In this document: positions 44,672 to 53,363 of the stretch, in pieces
Layout of the letters: each line of letters opens with the position of its first letter
Numbering within the stretch: position 1 is the stretch's first letter
Source: Nitrospira lenta
GTDB lineage: Bacteria > Nitrospirota > Nitrospiria > Nitrospirales > Nitrospiraceae
Assembly (NCBI GenBank): GCA_945865525.1
Contig: CAMBDY010000008.1
Coordinates: forward strand, 1-64,000
Direction of reading: 5' to 3'
Length of the DNA stretch: 64,000 nt
The notes under the pieces: model-generated
The model's input: only the letters and a program-made list of their open reading frames with translations
Database searches by the model: none
What the model was told of the DNA's origin: nothing
Position numbers and translations under genes: made by a program

Positions 44672-45325
44672 TTAAACAAACGTTGAAACTGTCGAATGCG
44701 ACATTGTGACTCCGTGGGTTACGTCTAGCCACTTCGAGATTCGACGAAGGCTCACCCCTCGCCTCTTCATCACTTTTATTTTTCTGATGATGGCTTGCTG
44801 ACCAGGATTTTTTTCGAGCTTCTTACCCACTACAGCGAATCCAAACCGAGTAAAACCACCTAAAAACTTTCCTTCGGTCTTTTGAGTTTGTTTGACCTCG
44901 CGAATTCTCGTAGCGATCCGCTCACGTTCGAATGTAGCGAAGGCTGCGAGGATCGTAAAGATCACTGAGCCGATTCCGTCGTTCGTGACATCTCCACCGA
45001 GATCAATGAAGTGAACTGACACGCCCCGCTCCTTCAACTCGTGGAGTGTGTTGAGGGCGTTTCTTGTGTTGCGGAAGGCTCGATCAAGTTTAGAGAAGAT
45101 GAGAACGTCACCGCGCTGAAGGATAGCGAATAGCTTTGCGCCCTCGGGACGCTTTTCGAACTCTAGGCTTCCGCTAACTCCTTTTTCGGTAATGATGTGC
45201 TCGCTAGGAATGCGATAGCCCTTGAGTTCCGAGTAGGACGAGATCTGGCGGAGCTGGGTCTCTAAAGAATCGCCTTCATTGGCTTGCTGAAGCGTACTAA
45301 CACGAACATATCCGTAAGCGTTCAT
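44672..45325 (-). CDS. serine recombinase (resolvase/invertase family)
   Basis: 217 residues. Catalytic Ser10 lies in YGYVRVST, DVLIFSKLDRAFRNTRN carries the conserved Arg residues, and AAFATFERERIATRIREV is the long E-helix. A short HTH (GVSLRRISKWLDV) is at the C-terminus. It resolves or inverts DNA. It converges on the integrase. AT-rich near-repeats (about 45,330-45,360) lie upstream and could be its binding site. Confidence 0.9.
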   Translation of the reverse strand: MNAYGYVRVSTLQQANEGDSLETQLRQISSYSELKGYRIPSEHIITEKGVSGSLEFEKRPEGAKLFAILQRGDVLIFSKLDRAFRNTRNALNTLHELKERGVSVHFIDLGGDVTNDGIGSVIFTILAAFATFERERIATRIREVKQTQKTEGKFLGGFTRFGFAVVGKKLEKNPGQQAIIRKIKVMKRRGVSLRRISKWLDVTHGVTMSHSTVSTFV

Positions 45326-45367
45326 AATCCCTCCGTAACGAATTAATGAATTAACGAACGCCCCCGA

Positions 45368-46087
45368 TTATAGCTCTTTTCGCTTTATAATTATAGGCTT
45401 ATAGAACTTCCGTAAAGAACGCCTAAAGGCGAACTTTACGGTCGTTCGGCTCGCTAAACCAACTAACACACCAAACGTCTTTTTTAGATTTAGAATTTGC
45501 TTGAGATTAGCTTGTTCGATTGGTGCGGGATAACTGCTAATACAGTGAAACAAGAGTAAAGAGTTACATCCACCACTTCTAGCCGTTTCGAGTGCTTCAG
45601 ATATTTCATTTTCAGTAGCCATTCCAGTCGACATAAGCATTGGCTTCCCCTTTTTTGCTACATAGCTAATAAGTGGCAAATCTGCTAATTCAAATGAAGC
45701 TATCTTATATGCTGGAGTATTGAGTGTCTCAAGCAAGTCAACAGCAGACTCATCAAATGGTGTTGAAAATAAAGTAATTCCAATTTCTTTTGCGTATCTA
45801 TAAAGTTCACTATGCCACTCAAATGGTGTATGCGCCTCGTCATAAAGTTTGTAAAGCTTATAGCCATTCCACAATCCGCCATTTACGATAAAGTCTTTTT
45901 TATCGCAATCAATAGTCATCGTGTCTGCGTTGTAAGTTTGAATCTTAACCGCATCTACTCCACATTCTTTTGCTATTTTTATTGAAAGTTTTGCCCTATC
46001 TAAAGAGCCATTATGGTTTGCTGATAGCTCTGCGATTATGTAAGGTTTATCTGTTTCAGATATTTTTTTGTTATCTATAATAAACAT
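45368..46087 (-). pseudogene. 3'-truncated NeuB/PseI-type nonulosonate synthase
   Basis: 239 residues against about 340 in the family. Residues 1-210 match sialic or pseudaminic acid synthases (IAELSANHNGSLDRAKLSIKIA, FSTPFDESAVDLLETL, KPMLMSTGMATENEI). Homology ends at FGVLVGL, just before the usual SDHT segment. The last 28 residues (ASRTTVKFAFRRSLRKFYKP...) are unrelated, and the antifreeze-like C-terminal domain is missing. A 30-bp palindrome lies right after the break. Probably inactive. Confidence 0.75.
45411..45440. repeat. 30-bp inverted repeat at the NeuB truncation
   Basis: CGTAAAG...CTTTACG outer stem, CGCC...GGCG inner stem, a symmetric AA/AA mismatch and a TAAA loop. It sits about 15-45 bp inside the break in NeuB homology and may mark the recombination junction. 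Confidence 0.6.
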
Positions 46088-46097
46088 GTTAATTCCA

Positions 46098-46715
46098 TTA
46101 TTTCTTGTTTAAGATAGAATCTAATCTCACAACTTCCTCTTTAATTACTGTATCCCATCCAATAAATTCTTTAGGAAGATTGGCAACTGAGTGATAACTA
46201 CCCTTACGTCTTTGTGGAGTCGCAATAAACTTTTTAGAAATTAATTCATCAATGTTATCTCTAAAGAGTTTTTCAATTTCAACTATAAGTTTTTTATATG
46301 TTTTTGAAAACGTGTCTTCCTCTTTATCAAAGTTTACATATCGTTGATAAATTATCGCTCCTGTATCAACACCTTCGTCAATTAAATGAATAGAAACTCC
46401 GCTAGGTGTACATTCATAAAATGACCAAAAGTTAGGATGTGCGCCTCTATTCCATGGCAAATATGAAATGTGAAGATTTACAATAGGCGCTTTAGAGCTC
46501 TCAATTATTTCTTTTTTAAGTATGTGCCTATATCCGTAACTAATAACTAAATCATAGCCAACTGTGCTTTGAATTTTTTCATCTGTATGCCAAACTTCAC
46601 ATTTTTTACTCACCAAATCATCTATCAATGAAGTCTGTTCGCGTGAATAACCTAGGAACAAAATCTTAGCTCTAGGTGACGAAACTTGTTCAATTAGGAT
46701 TGCTGTTGTATTCAT
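46098..46715 (-). CDS. formyltransferase-family enzyme, surface-sugar type
   Basis: 205 residues with the formyltransferase triad: Asn80 and His82 in NLHISYLPWNRGAHP and Asp117 in DEGVDTGAI. It lacks the tRNA-binding C-domain of Fmt. Such short enzymes N-formylate nucleotide sugars or act near nonulosonate genes. It precedes the truncated NeuB by 10 nt on the same strand and is AT-rich, as imported glycan genes often are. Confidence 0.82.
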   Translation of the reverse strand: MNTTAILIEQVSSPRAKILFLGYSREQTSLIDDLVSKKCEVWHTDEKIQSTVGYDLVISYGYRHILKKEIIESSKAPIVNLHISYLPWNRGAHPNFWSFYECTPSGVSIHLIDEGVDTGAIIYQRYVNFDKEEDTFSKTYKKLIVEIEKLFRDNIDELISKKFIATPQRRKGSYHSVANLPKEFIGWDTVIKEEVVRLDSILNKK

Positions 46716-46829
46716 ATTGACTCGAAAAAAAGTGGTTGTCTTCGGATTTTGCTATTTCACTGTGCTTAGTATAGCTATCATAGCGGCGTTCGCATACAAT
46801 GTTATGTAACTTTTTAGAGAACTTTTAAG

Positions 46830-47420
46830 ATGACTACAACTTCCAATGCTATCAAAAATGACGCTGTCATCGTGTTAGCAAATCAGATGGATGAAAATGG
46901 ACTACTTAATTCTGAATCTAAGGCTAGGGCTAATAAAGCTGTTGAAATTCTTAACGAGCGTGAGATTTCGCATATTGTTACTTGTGGTTGGGCTTATAGA
47001 AATGACTCTGATATAAAAATAGCTGAGACTTTTAAGTCTTATATAGTCGACTCCTTAGGTGTTAATCCAAGTAAAGTTATTACTGAATTAAATTCAAGAG
47101 ATACAGTTGGTGATGCCTACTTTACTAAGATTAATCTGGCTTTATCACTAGATTGGAAGAACTTATGTGTAGTTACAAGTGACTATCATGTCAAACGTAC
47201 TAAAGAAATATTTTCTTTTATATATGGCAACGACTTTTCTGTGGAAGTTTATGGCGCTAGTGTTGTCCACGATATTTCAATTTTAAGTAATGAACTTGCC
47301 TCTATTAATGCTTTCAGAGATACTTTTTTAGGAGTCACTATGGGTAATAATATTGAAATACTTAAACGACTTAGAGAACGTCATCCATTCTATAATGGAC
47401 AAGTTTATAGTAGAATTTAA
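46830..47420 (+). CDS. YdcF/SanA-like DUF218 protein
   Basis: 196 residues. AVIVLANQMDENGLLNSESKARANKAVEIL is the DUF218 opening, TELNSRDTVGDAYFTK holds the conserved acidic region, and VVTSDYHVKRTKEIF fits the HxxR segment. Members act on envelope glycans or nucleotide-like ligands; activity is unsure. No signal peptide is present, unlike many homologues. Divergent from the formyltransferase. Confidence 0.8.
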   Translation: MTTTSNAIKNDAVIVLANQMDENGLLNSESKARANKAVEILNEREISHIVTCGWAYRNDSDIKIAETFKSYIVDSLGVNPSKVITELNSRDTVGDAYFTKINLALSLDWKNLCVVTSDYHVKRTKEIFSFIYGNDFSVEVYGASVVHDISILSNELASINAFRDTFLGVTMGNNIEILKRLRERHPFYNGQVYSRI

Positions 47421-47619
47421 TCCTGTATCCTGTGTAAGTTAAGCGCCTCTAAAGTGTTGATATCGAATAGGAAAAGCAAATTGCTAAACATGCTTCTTTT
47501 TAGTCAAAGTTACACAAAAGTTACACACTCGTGTTTATGTGTTGTAAGTCATTGTTTTAATTGTGTATTTTTTCCACGTTATTATTGAGTGGGAACAAGC
47601 ACCGCGCGCTGCGTCTCCT

Positions 47620-47778
47620 TTACTTCATAGGCTCGACGTCGGTCGTGATGGTCAGAATCGCATTTTTACACTGGAGGCACTGACGCTCAGTGCGTATCAT
47701 CCAGTCCCGTAGTATTCTCTGTCGTGTTTTGAGGTCCCATCGGGTGTCGATTGTGAGCTGCTCTAGCTGCTTCTTCAT
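47620..47778 (-). CDS. tiny CxxC protein of element operon
   Basis: 52 residues (MKKQLEQLTIDTRWD...) with CLQC near residue 34. Its ATG overlaps the stop of the preceding gene (ATGA), showing translational coupling. No family is known to me. Confidence 0.6.
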   Translation of the reverse strand: MKKQLEQLTIDTRWDLKTRQRILRDWMIRTERQCLQCKNAILTITTDVEPMK

Positions 47779-47948
47779 TTGGTCTTCTCCCTTGCGAATA
47801 GTCCAATACTCTCCAGCTTTGCCATTGCCGATTCCATTTCTTTCATCGCCGCAACTAGCATACTGAGCTTGCCTCTTTGTGCGACCTCGTCATTTTCCTT
47901 TAGCGTCGTGCCTTTTAGTGCGAGAAACTCCTGGAAGGACAGCATCAT
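47775..47948 (-). CDS. tiny helical protein of element operon
   Basis: 57 residues (MMLSFQEFLALKGTTL...), Met- and Glu-rich and helical. It overlaps both the upstream ribbon-helix-helix gene and the downstream CxxC gene by 4 nt, so the three form one coupled operon. Function unknown. Confidence 0.6.
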   Translation of the reverse strand: MMLSFQEFLALKGTTLKENDEVAQRGKLSMLVAAMKEMESAMAKLESIGLFAREKTK

Positions 47949-48169
47949 TCGAACTCCTTATCAAAGCGATTCGGGGTGGTCGGAAATATTCTTTTTTGGT
48001 GGTACGACCTTAGCAGTGGTAGCTCAACATTTTTCGCAATATCGAGATTGCGGCGAATGGATTGTCGTATAAAATTTCCCTTGGAGGTATGGGTTTCGTG
48101 GGCGATCTCCGTCAGGGCCTCTAACAGGTCTGGCTCGAGGTGGAAGAGAAATGTCGATGTTTTTGGCAT
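47945..48169 (-). CDS. ribbon-helix-helix DNA-binding protein
   Basis: 74 residues from the ATG at 48169, which has AAAGGAG upstream. MPKTSTFLFHLEPDLLEALTEIAHETHTSKGNFIRQSIRRNL is an RHH/CopG-type unit, a strand followed by two helices. It is probably the element's repressor or copy-number regulator. Its gene is followed by two overlapping tiny genes. Confidence 0.75.
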   Translation of the reverse strand: MPKTSTFLFHLEPDLLEALTEIAHETHTSKGNFIRQSIRRNLDIAKNVELPLLRSYHQKRIFPTTPNRFDKEFE

Positions 48170-48305
48170 TGTGGAACTCCTTTGGTGATTTTTGATTTTG
48201 ATAAAGAAAGAACTCATCACGATGGTCGTAATGGGTGGTGGTGGTATGAATGGACTTCATAAGGATGGTCTAGTCGTTTAGACCCATAATAAGCAGTGAC
48301 GTTTT

Positions 48306-48941
48306 CTAGAGCAAAACAAACTGAAGACTATGCCCATTTTTTGTGTGCCAATTCCGTGACTCTAAGAGAATATTACTGTGGAAATCTGGTCTCCTTTCAT
48401 TTTGGCTTAGCGGTGTCCATTTCAAGCAATAGTTCACGACTCCCGACAATCCCCCGTGACCGTGTATATCCTCCATCACTGGCTGTACCTTGGCGAGGTG
48501 GCTATAGCGTGTCGGGTAAACGATAGTCGCCTGGTCTTTGGGAAGCGCGAGGTCAGGCTTTGAGGCCCGAAGGTCTCGGGTCGCGATCGATATCCATCGC
48601 GTTTCACAGAGCCGACAGAAGTCTTCGACGGTCATCGTGCTCGGGACTTCCATAATAAAATGGAGATGCTCGCTTTCCCCTTCTTTCCCCTCCACAAACA
48701 CGACCCGTTTCAGATCCGGCTTCCAGCCTTTTTTCTTAGCCCGACACCGTTGGTAAACCTGTCGAAGGAAATGGGTCGCGAGGCGAGACATAGAGTCTCG
48801 ATGGTATGGATTCGGAAGAACCAAGGAACCAAAGACCAGCGGGCCTGTGGCCGTAGACAATCGTTCCGTTAGCCACTCGGCGGTTAGGTTTTTCGCCTGG
48901 ACCGCCTCCAAATGTCGAGAATCAGTATATAAATGCTTCAT
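48306..48941 (-). CDS. small HUH-type Rep-like protein
   Basis: 211 residues. A first-motif-like LVFGSLVLP near residue 36, then H92-L-H94 in GESEHLHFIMEVP (HUH metal site), and Y171 to K174 in VVNYCLKW (YxxK, tyrosine nucleophile) follow the Rep order. This suggests rolling-circle initiation or relaxase-like nicking. It is small for the family. The start has GGGAGG about 11 nt upstream. The 500-nt upstream region contains the G-run tract. Confidence 0.6.
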   Translation of the reverse strand: MKHLYTDSRHLEAVQAKNLTAEWLTERLSTATGPLVFGSLVLPNPYHRDSMSRLATHFLRQVYQRCRAKKKGWKPDLKRVVFVEGKEGESEHLHFIMEVPSTMTVEDFCRLCETRWISIATRDLRASKPDLALPKDQATIVYPTRYSHLAKVQPVMEDIHGHGGLSGVVNYCLKWTPLSQNERRPDFHSNILLESRNWHTKNGHSLQFVLL

Positions 48942-49444
48942 CGAAGAGCACGCCTCCCTATAGTATTTAGGCGGGTTGATAAAATCAGGGGGGGGTGCTT
49001 AGCGGTAGAAATGGCAAAACTACCTACGCCCCTCTATTTGTATATAGGTGGCGAGAATCCCGAAACGGGGGGTTTTGACCAAATAATTGAACTTTATTTT
49101 CAAGGCGCGGCGTTACCGCCGGGAAGGGGTCCGGAGGGGGTATAGAGAGTCTAGAAGGGGCCTATAGAGGGGCTAGAAGGGGTCTGGAGGGGGTATAGAG
49201 GGTATAGAGGGTCTAGGAGGGGTTAGGAGGGGGAACTTTCCGTAGTGTCCCCGTTATCGCTGGGGAAGGGGCCTAGAAGAGCTCTAGAAGAGCTCCAGGA
49301 GGGGTAGGAGGGGTAAGGAGGGAGCAGTTCAGGAGAGGAGAAAAGCGGGATTTGAGAGGCTGAGAAATGTTTAAAAGTTATATATTTTATTATATACTTT
49401 AGTATAAGTTGTAATAAAAACAATAACTTATAACTAAATAACTA
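48942..49444. other. 500-nt non-coding, G-rich and AT-rich region
   Basis: No gene is supported. Left part: rep leader. Middle: the G-run repeats. Right (49,370-49,444): a strongly AT-rich stretch next to attR. The G-rich plus AT-rich layout upstream of rep fits a replication origin. Confidence 0.5.
49060..49330 (+). repeat. G-run tandem repeat tract, possible origin or G-quadruplex array
   Basis: About twenty runs of three to six G on the plus strand, spaced by 5-12 nt units such as ctagaag and gtatagag. The units are irregular, not exact iterons. Several adjacent sets of four G-runs fulfil the usual quadruplex pattern. Confidence 0.7.
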
Positions 49445-49461
49445 AGCTAGCCCCCCACACT
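49445..49461. repeat. attR-like direct repeat
   Basis: The second perfect copy of the 17-bp repeat. The sequence to its right is probably the original upstream region of tRNA-Ala, with a TATTAT box in the gap before purN. Confidence 0.85.
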
Positions 49462-49554
49462 GCTGACCAACAGCAAGACAAAGCGCCTCCCTACCTCTCA
49501 CATAATACACTACCACTCGCTCAGTCTCTACCGGAAGTTCGTTCCGAGATCGAA

Positions 49555-50229
49555 CTATGACAGACCAAACGCCGCTTCACCGGCCGGCTTGCCCTGCTCG
49601 ATGAACACGCGCCGCCCCTCGACCCGCAACCGCCCCTCGGCAAAAAGTTGGACCGCCTGCGGATAGATCTTATGTTCCTGCACTAGAATCCTGGCTGCCA
49701 AGCTGTCGGCACTGTCACCATCGAGAATTGGAACCGCTGCCTGAAGAATGATTGGGCCTTCGTCGACGCCTTCCGTGACAAAATGCACCGTGCAGCCGGC
49801 CACTTTACAGCCCCAGTCAATTGCCTTCTTCTGCACATCCAACCCGGGGAAGGAGGGCAACAAAGACGGATGGATGTTCATCATACGATTAGCGAACGCC
49901 TCCACCAGCACCTTGGTCACGATCTTCATGTACCCGGCCAGCAACACCAGCTCCACATCATGCTGCCGGAGCACAGAAAGGAGCGCGCGATCATAGGATC
50001 CGCGGCTGTCTGACTCGCTTGCATGAGGTTTAGGATCAACAAAAAAGCCCGATAATCCATGCCGACTGGCTCGCTCTAAAGCCGGAGAGTCTTTCTTATT
50101 GCTGATCACCGCGGCAATCTTGGCCTGGACCGTCCCCGCTTCAATCGCGTCGATGATTGCCTGCAGGTTCGAGCCGCGCCCAGATGCCAACACGGCGATA
50201 CGCAGTACATCAGTCCGCTTAATCGACAT
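49555..50229 (-). CDS. purN: phosphoribosylglycinamide formyltransferase
   Basis: The third step of purine synthesis, using 10-formyl-THF. The start is set at the ATG ending at 50229, 11 nt inside pur[19 protein letters not shown] opens it; [12 protein letters not shown] holds Asn-His, and [13 protein letters not shown] holds the catalytic Asp. Complete. Before the element inserted, tRNA-Ala lay about 100 bp downstream. Confidence 0.95.
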   Translation of the reverse strand: MSIKRTDVLRIAVLASGRGSNLQAIIDAIEAGTVQAKIAAVISNKKDSPALERASRHGLSGFFVDPKPHASESDSRGSYDRALLSVLRQHDVELVLLAGYMKIVTKVLVEAFANRMMNIHPSLLPSFPGLDVQKKAIDWGCKVAGCTVHFVTEGVDEGPIILQAAVPILDGDSADSLAARILVQEHKIYPQAVQLFAEGRLRVEGRRVFIEQGKPAGEAAFGLS

Positions 50230-51256
50230 ACTCCACCAATGGACCCCCGCTGGGCGAAGCCACGATGGCTCCGATCTGATAGGCCTGATCACCCAGAGCC
50301 GTCGCGCGCGCGATGACTCTCTGGGCATCCGACGCCGGCACAACGAGAATCATGCCAATCCCCATGTTAAAAACGCGATACATTTCCTCCCGCGCCACCG
50401 TTCCAAGCCGTGCAATCACCTCGAAAATCGGCGGTACAGACCAAGCACCCGCCTTGACCTGCGCCCCTATGCCCGCGGGAAACACGCGGGGAAGATTCTC
50501 CGTAATACCGCCACCGGTAATATGGGCAATGCCTTTGATGGGACATTCCTGGATCAACGTCAGAATCTGTTTGACATAGATTCGAGTGGGGGTGAGCAAG
50601 ACCTCTCCCAAAGACTGATCCAGTTCAGGCAAGCGACTGGTCATACTCAGCTGAGCCTTATCCAGCAGCACCCGGCGAGCCAGCGAATACCCGTTGCTAT
50701 GGAGACCCGTCGAGACCAGTCCAATCAGCACATCACCCGGGACAATGTTGCGGCCATCGATAATCTTGGACCGATCGACCACACCCACGGCAAACCCTGC
50801 CAGATCATACTCGCCCTCCGCATAGAAGGAAGGCATCTCAGCCGTTTCCCCGCCGATCAAAGCACAGCCAGCCTGGCGGCAGCCCTCGGCAATCCCCTTG
50901 AGGACCGCTTCCGCCTTCGGAACAGCCAGCTTACCCGTCGCAAAATAATCTAGGAAAAACAGCGGCTCGGCCCCGCTGACCACAATGTCATTCACGCACA
51001 TGGCCACCAGATCGATCCCGACTGTATCGTGACGATCTGTGAGAAAAGCAATTTTCAGTTTCGTCCCCACGCCATCGGTACCAGAAACGAGGACCGGCTC
51101 AGCATAGCGATGGGCCTGCAACCCGAACAATCCACCGAACCCACCGATATCCGTCAGGACTTCAGGCCGAAATGTGGACCGCACTAACGGAGAAATGCGG
51201 TCGACAAACTCGTCGCCCGCATCCATATCAACTCCGGCATCGCGATAGGTGGTCAT
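50219..51256 (-). CDS. purM: phosphoribosylformylglycinamidine cyclo-ligase
   Basis: Makes aminoimidazole ribotide (AIR). The start is taken at [33 protein letters not shown] (ATP/substrate loop), [11 protein letters not shown] and [13 protein letters not shown] are typical. Normal length. It forms an overlapping pair with purN. Confidence 0.95.
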   Translation of the reverse strand: MTTYRDAGVDMDAGDEFVDRISPLVRSTFRPEVLTDIGGFGGLFGLQAHRYAEPVLVSGTDGVGTKLKIAFLTDRHDTVGIDLVAMCVNDIVVSGAEPLFFLDYFATGKLAVPKAEAVLKGIAEGCRQAGCALIGGETAEMPSFYAEGEYDLAGFAVGVVDRSKIIDGRNIVPGDVLIGLVSTGLHSNGYSLARRVLLDKAQLSMTSRLPELDQSLGEVLLTPTRIYVKQILTLIQECPIKGIAHITGGGITENLPRVFPAGIGAQVKAGAWSVPPIFEVIARLGTVAREEMYRVFNMGIGMILVVPASDAQRVIARATALGDQAYQIGAIVASPSGGPLVEYVD

Positions 51257-51488
51257 AAGAGGGCGCATCTTAGCGGACGGTTATTGCAGAGGTCAAACCT
51301 GAAAGCAGCAAGACTATGCAGAAAATGATTTCCCCGATAAAGATACTTTACGGAAAACAACTGGCCGTCAGCCGCCTCCCCACTCATGCCATAAGAGGCT
51401 GGGATAGCTATGCCTAATTGTACGCGTCCAACGAGGGCCTTCCCAGGCTGTGCCTTGCGCGAGCACAGATAGTTGGCGCTGAGCTCCT

Positions 51489-52883
51489 CTACCCTTCCGG
51501 TCGCATTTCTACTTCCAGCAGCTTGATCTTTCGATGCAAATGACTCCGTTCAATCTGCAAAACTTCCGCCGTACGGGAAATATTCCAATCATGTTCTCGC
51601 AATTTGCACGCAATATACTCCTTCTCAAACGCGTTGCGTGCATCCCGAAGCGAGTCATAGGACCCCATGAAAAGCGGACTTGACGCAGAAGCCACGGACT
51701 GGGATGCCACCCCGCTCGGGCGAGCCTGCAACGATAGGCCCGCTTGTGCCCCCTCGATGACCGACCCCGGTACCATGATCATCAATCGCTCGATCAAATT
51801 CCGCAGCTCACGGATATTCCCTGGCCAGTCATATTGCTGAAACACCGTCATTGCCTCACGGGAAACCTCTTTCATCCGTAATCCCTGCTCGTCTGCATGC
51901 ACCTTCATGAAGTGGCGCACGAGCAACGGGATATCGTCCCGGCGCTCCCTGAGAGCGGGGACGACAATCGGCACCACGTTGAGCCGGTAGAATAAATCCT
52001 CGCGAAACGCGCCTTTCTCGATTTCCTTGCGCAAATCCTTGTTGGAGGCGGCCAAAACCCGAACATCCACTTTCAACAACTTCGTCCCACCAACACGCGT
52101 AAACTGCTGCTCTTGCAGGACTCGGAGTACCTTGGCCTGAGTACTCAAACTCATGTCGGCGATTTCGTCTAAAAATAGCGTGCCCACGTCCGCTTGTTCG
52201 AACTGCCCTCGTTTGATCGATGTGGCGCCGGTAAAAGCACCCTTTTCATGGCCGAACAACTCACTCTCGATTAAAGTCTCTGGAATGGCCGCACAGTTTA
52301 CCGCCACGAACGGCCGGCTAGCTCTGGCGCTCCGCAGATGGATCGCACGCGCAACAAGTTCTTTTCCCGTCCCATTCTCCCCCTCGATCAACACACGACT
52401 ATTGGTCGGACCGGCTGTTTCGATCAACTCCCGCAACTGTTGCATCGCAGGCGACTGCCCCACCAGCTCGAATTTTCGTTGGACGGTGATCCGGAGAGTC
52501 CGATTCTCTTCCTCCAGCCTATGTTGATCCAACGCATGTTTGACACGCAGAGTGATGCTCTCAAGCGACAAAGGCTTCTCAATGTAATCATAGGCGCCTA
52601 GCTTGATTGCCTTAACCGCCGTTTCAATTGAGCCATGCCCGGACATCACCATCACTTGCGCCGTCGGTGTCAATTCTCGTACCCGGCGCAAGGTTTCCAT
52701 GCCATCCATTCCCGGCATCCAGATATCGAGAATCATGAGGTCTGGCGGGTCCGTCATATAGGCCCGCATGGCCTCCGTACCGCTTTTCGCCACCGCGACC
52801 TCGTAACCCTCATCCCGCAAAATGTTGCTCAGGGATGTGAGAATCGACTCTTCGTCATCTACCACTAAGATCGATGCGGACAT
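51489..52883 (-). CDS. sigma-54 response regulator, NtrX-like
   Basis: About 464 residues from MSASILVVDDEESI. The receiver has LMILDIWMPGMDG; the AAA+ part has GENGTGKE, GAFTGATS and LFLDEIADM; the C-terminal Fis-type HTH is NISRTAEVLQIERSHLHRKI. It activates sigma-54 promoters. The downstream-facing kinase gene on the same strand, separated by two tiny genes, is NtrY-like. Confidence 0.93.
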   Translation of the reverse strand: MSASILVVDDEESILTSLSNILRDEGYEVAVAKSGTEAMRAYMTDPPDLMILDIWMPGMDGMETLRRVRELTPTAQVMVMSGHGSIETAVKAIKLGAYDYIEKPLSLESITLRVKHALDQHRLEEENRTLRITVQRKFELVGQSPAMQQLRELIETAGPTNSRVLIEGENGTGKELVARAIHLRSARASRPFVAVNCAAIPETLIESELFGHEKGAFTGATSIKRGQFEQADVGTLFLDEIADMSLSTQAKVLRVLQEQQFTRVGGTKLLKVDVRVLAASNKDLRKEIEKGAFREDLFYRLNVVPIVVPALRERRDDIPLLVRHFMKVHADEQGLRMKEVSREAMTVFQQYDWPGNIRELRNLIERLMIMVPGSVIEGAQAGLSLQARPSGVASQSVASASSPLFMGSYDSLRDARNAFEKEYIACKLREHDWNISRTAEVLQIERSHLHRKIKLLEVEMRPEG

Positions 52884-53032
52884 GAACCCCCCGTGATGCA
52901 TGATCAGTGAAAAGCGCTGCGTTGGACGGCACGAGCTTCCGCCTACGCCACACATCACCGCTGCGTCTTACCGCTTCCTAGTCTTTATCCAACCAATTTC
53001 AATTATTCTCTCTACTCTATAAAATGAAATGC

Positions 53033-53209
53033 CTATCTAGTAAATTGAACAACGAAATTTAGTACGGATACTGGAAAAGTCTCGGACTGAGTAGAAACGA
53101 TCTTGTAGGATTTGTATCCTTTTTCAGCCATGAATTTTCTGCTTTCTTCGTTGAGTCGCTCAGTAGCTTCTTCTTCGGAAGCAAAGGCATTGGCATAAAT
53201 TTTCAACAT
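53033..53209 (-). CDS. small hypothetical protein (58 aa)
   Basis: 58 residues (MLKIYANAFASEEEATERLNEES...), helical then beta. It lies between the kinase and regulator genes with a 9-nt gap to a mini-lipoprotein. No family is recognised. Composition differs from the flanking genes, so it may be a late insertion. Confidence 0.55.
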   Translation of the reverse strand: MLKIYANAFASEEEATERLNEESRKFMAEKGYKSYKIVSTQSETFPVSVLNFVVQFTR

Positions 53210-53218
53210 ATAGTGATC

Positions 53219-53326
53219 TTACGCTTGAGCTTGCTCGAAAGTTTTGCCATAAGTCGTCGCAAGTGCGCATCCGTGAATAAAGGGCAACAGCCCTAATAAA
53301 ATACTCATCAATACAATTTTCCTCAT
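53219..53326 (-). CDS. mini lipoprotein (35 aa)
   Basis: MRKIVLMSILLGLLPFIHGC is a signal sequence with a lipobox Cys, followed by only 15 residues. Small entericidin-like lipoproteins look like this. It is located between the NtrY-like kinase and the 58-aa gene. Confidence 0.5.
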   Translation of the reverse strand: MRKIVLMSILLGLLPFIHGCALATTYGKTFEQAQA

Positions 53327-53363
53327 TTTCCCTATTCCCCTAAGGTTGACTGCGCACGGCTTC

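Larger units (their letters stand above)
43320..49461. mobile_element. integrated element in the 5' end of tRNA-Ala
   Basis: A roughly 6.1-kb element bounded by a 17-bp perfect repeat, with a tyrosine integrase at the left end and a Rep-like gene plus G-run tract at the right. It also carries a serine recombinase, AT-rich glycan-type cargo and a three-gene regulator cluster. No capsid, packaging or conjugation genes were seen, which suggests a satellite or mini integrative element that relies on a helper or host. Confidence 0.8.

Noticed and set aside
45395-45470. Integron attC site
   Set aside because: There is a palindrome, but the paired RYYYAAC/GTTRRRY core boxes with correct spacing are not present.
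47421-47619. CRISPR-like or iteron repeats in the AT-rich gap
   Set aside because: Only a short duplicated aagttacaca motif is present; no regular spacing or longer repeats.
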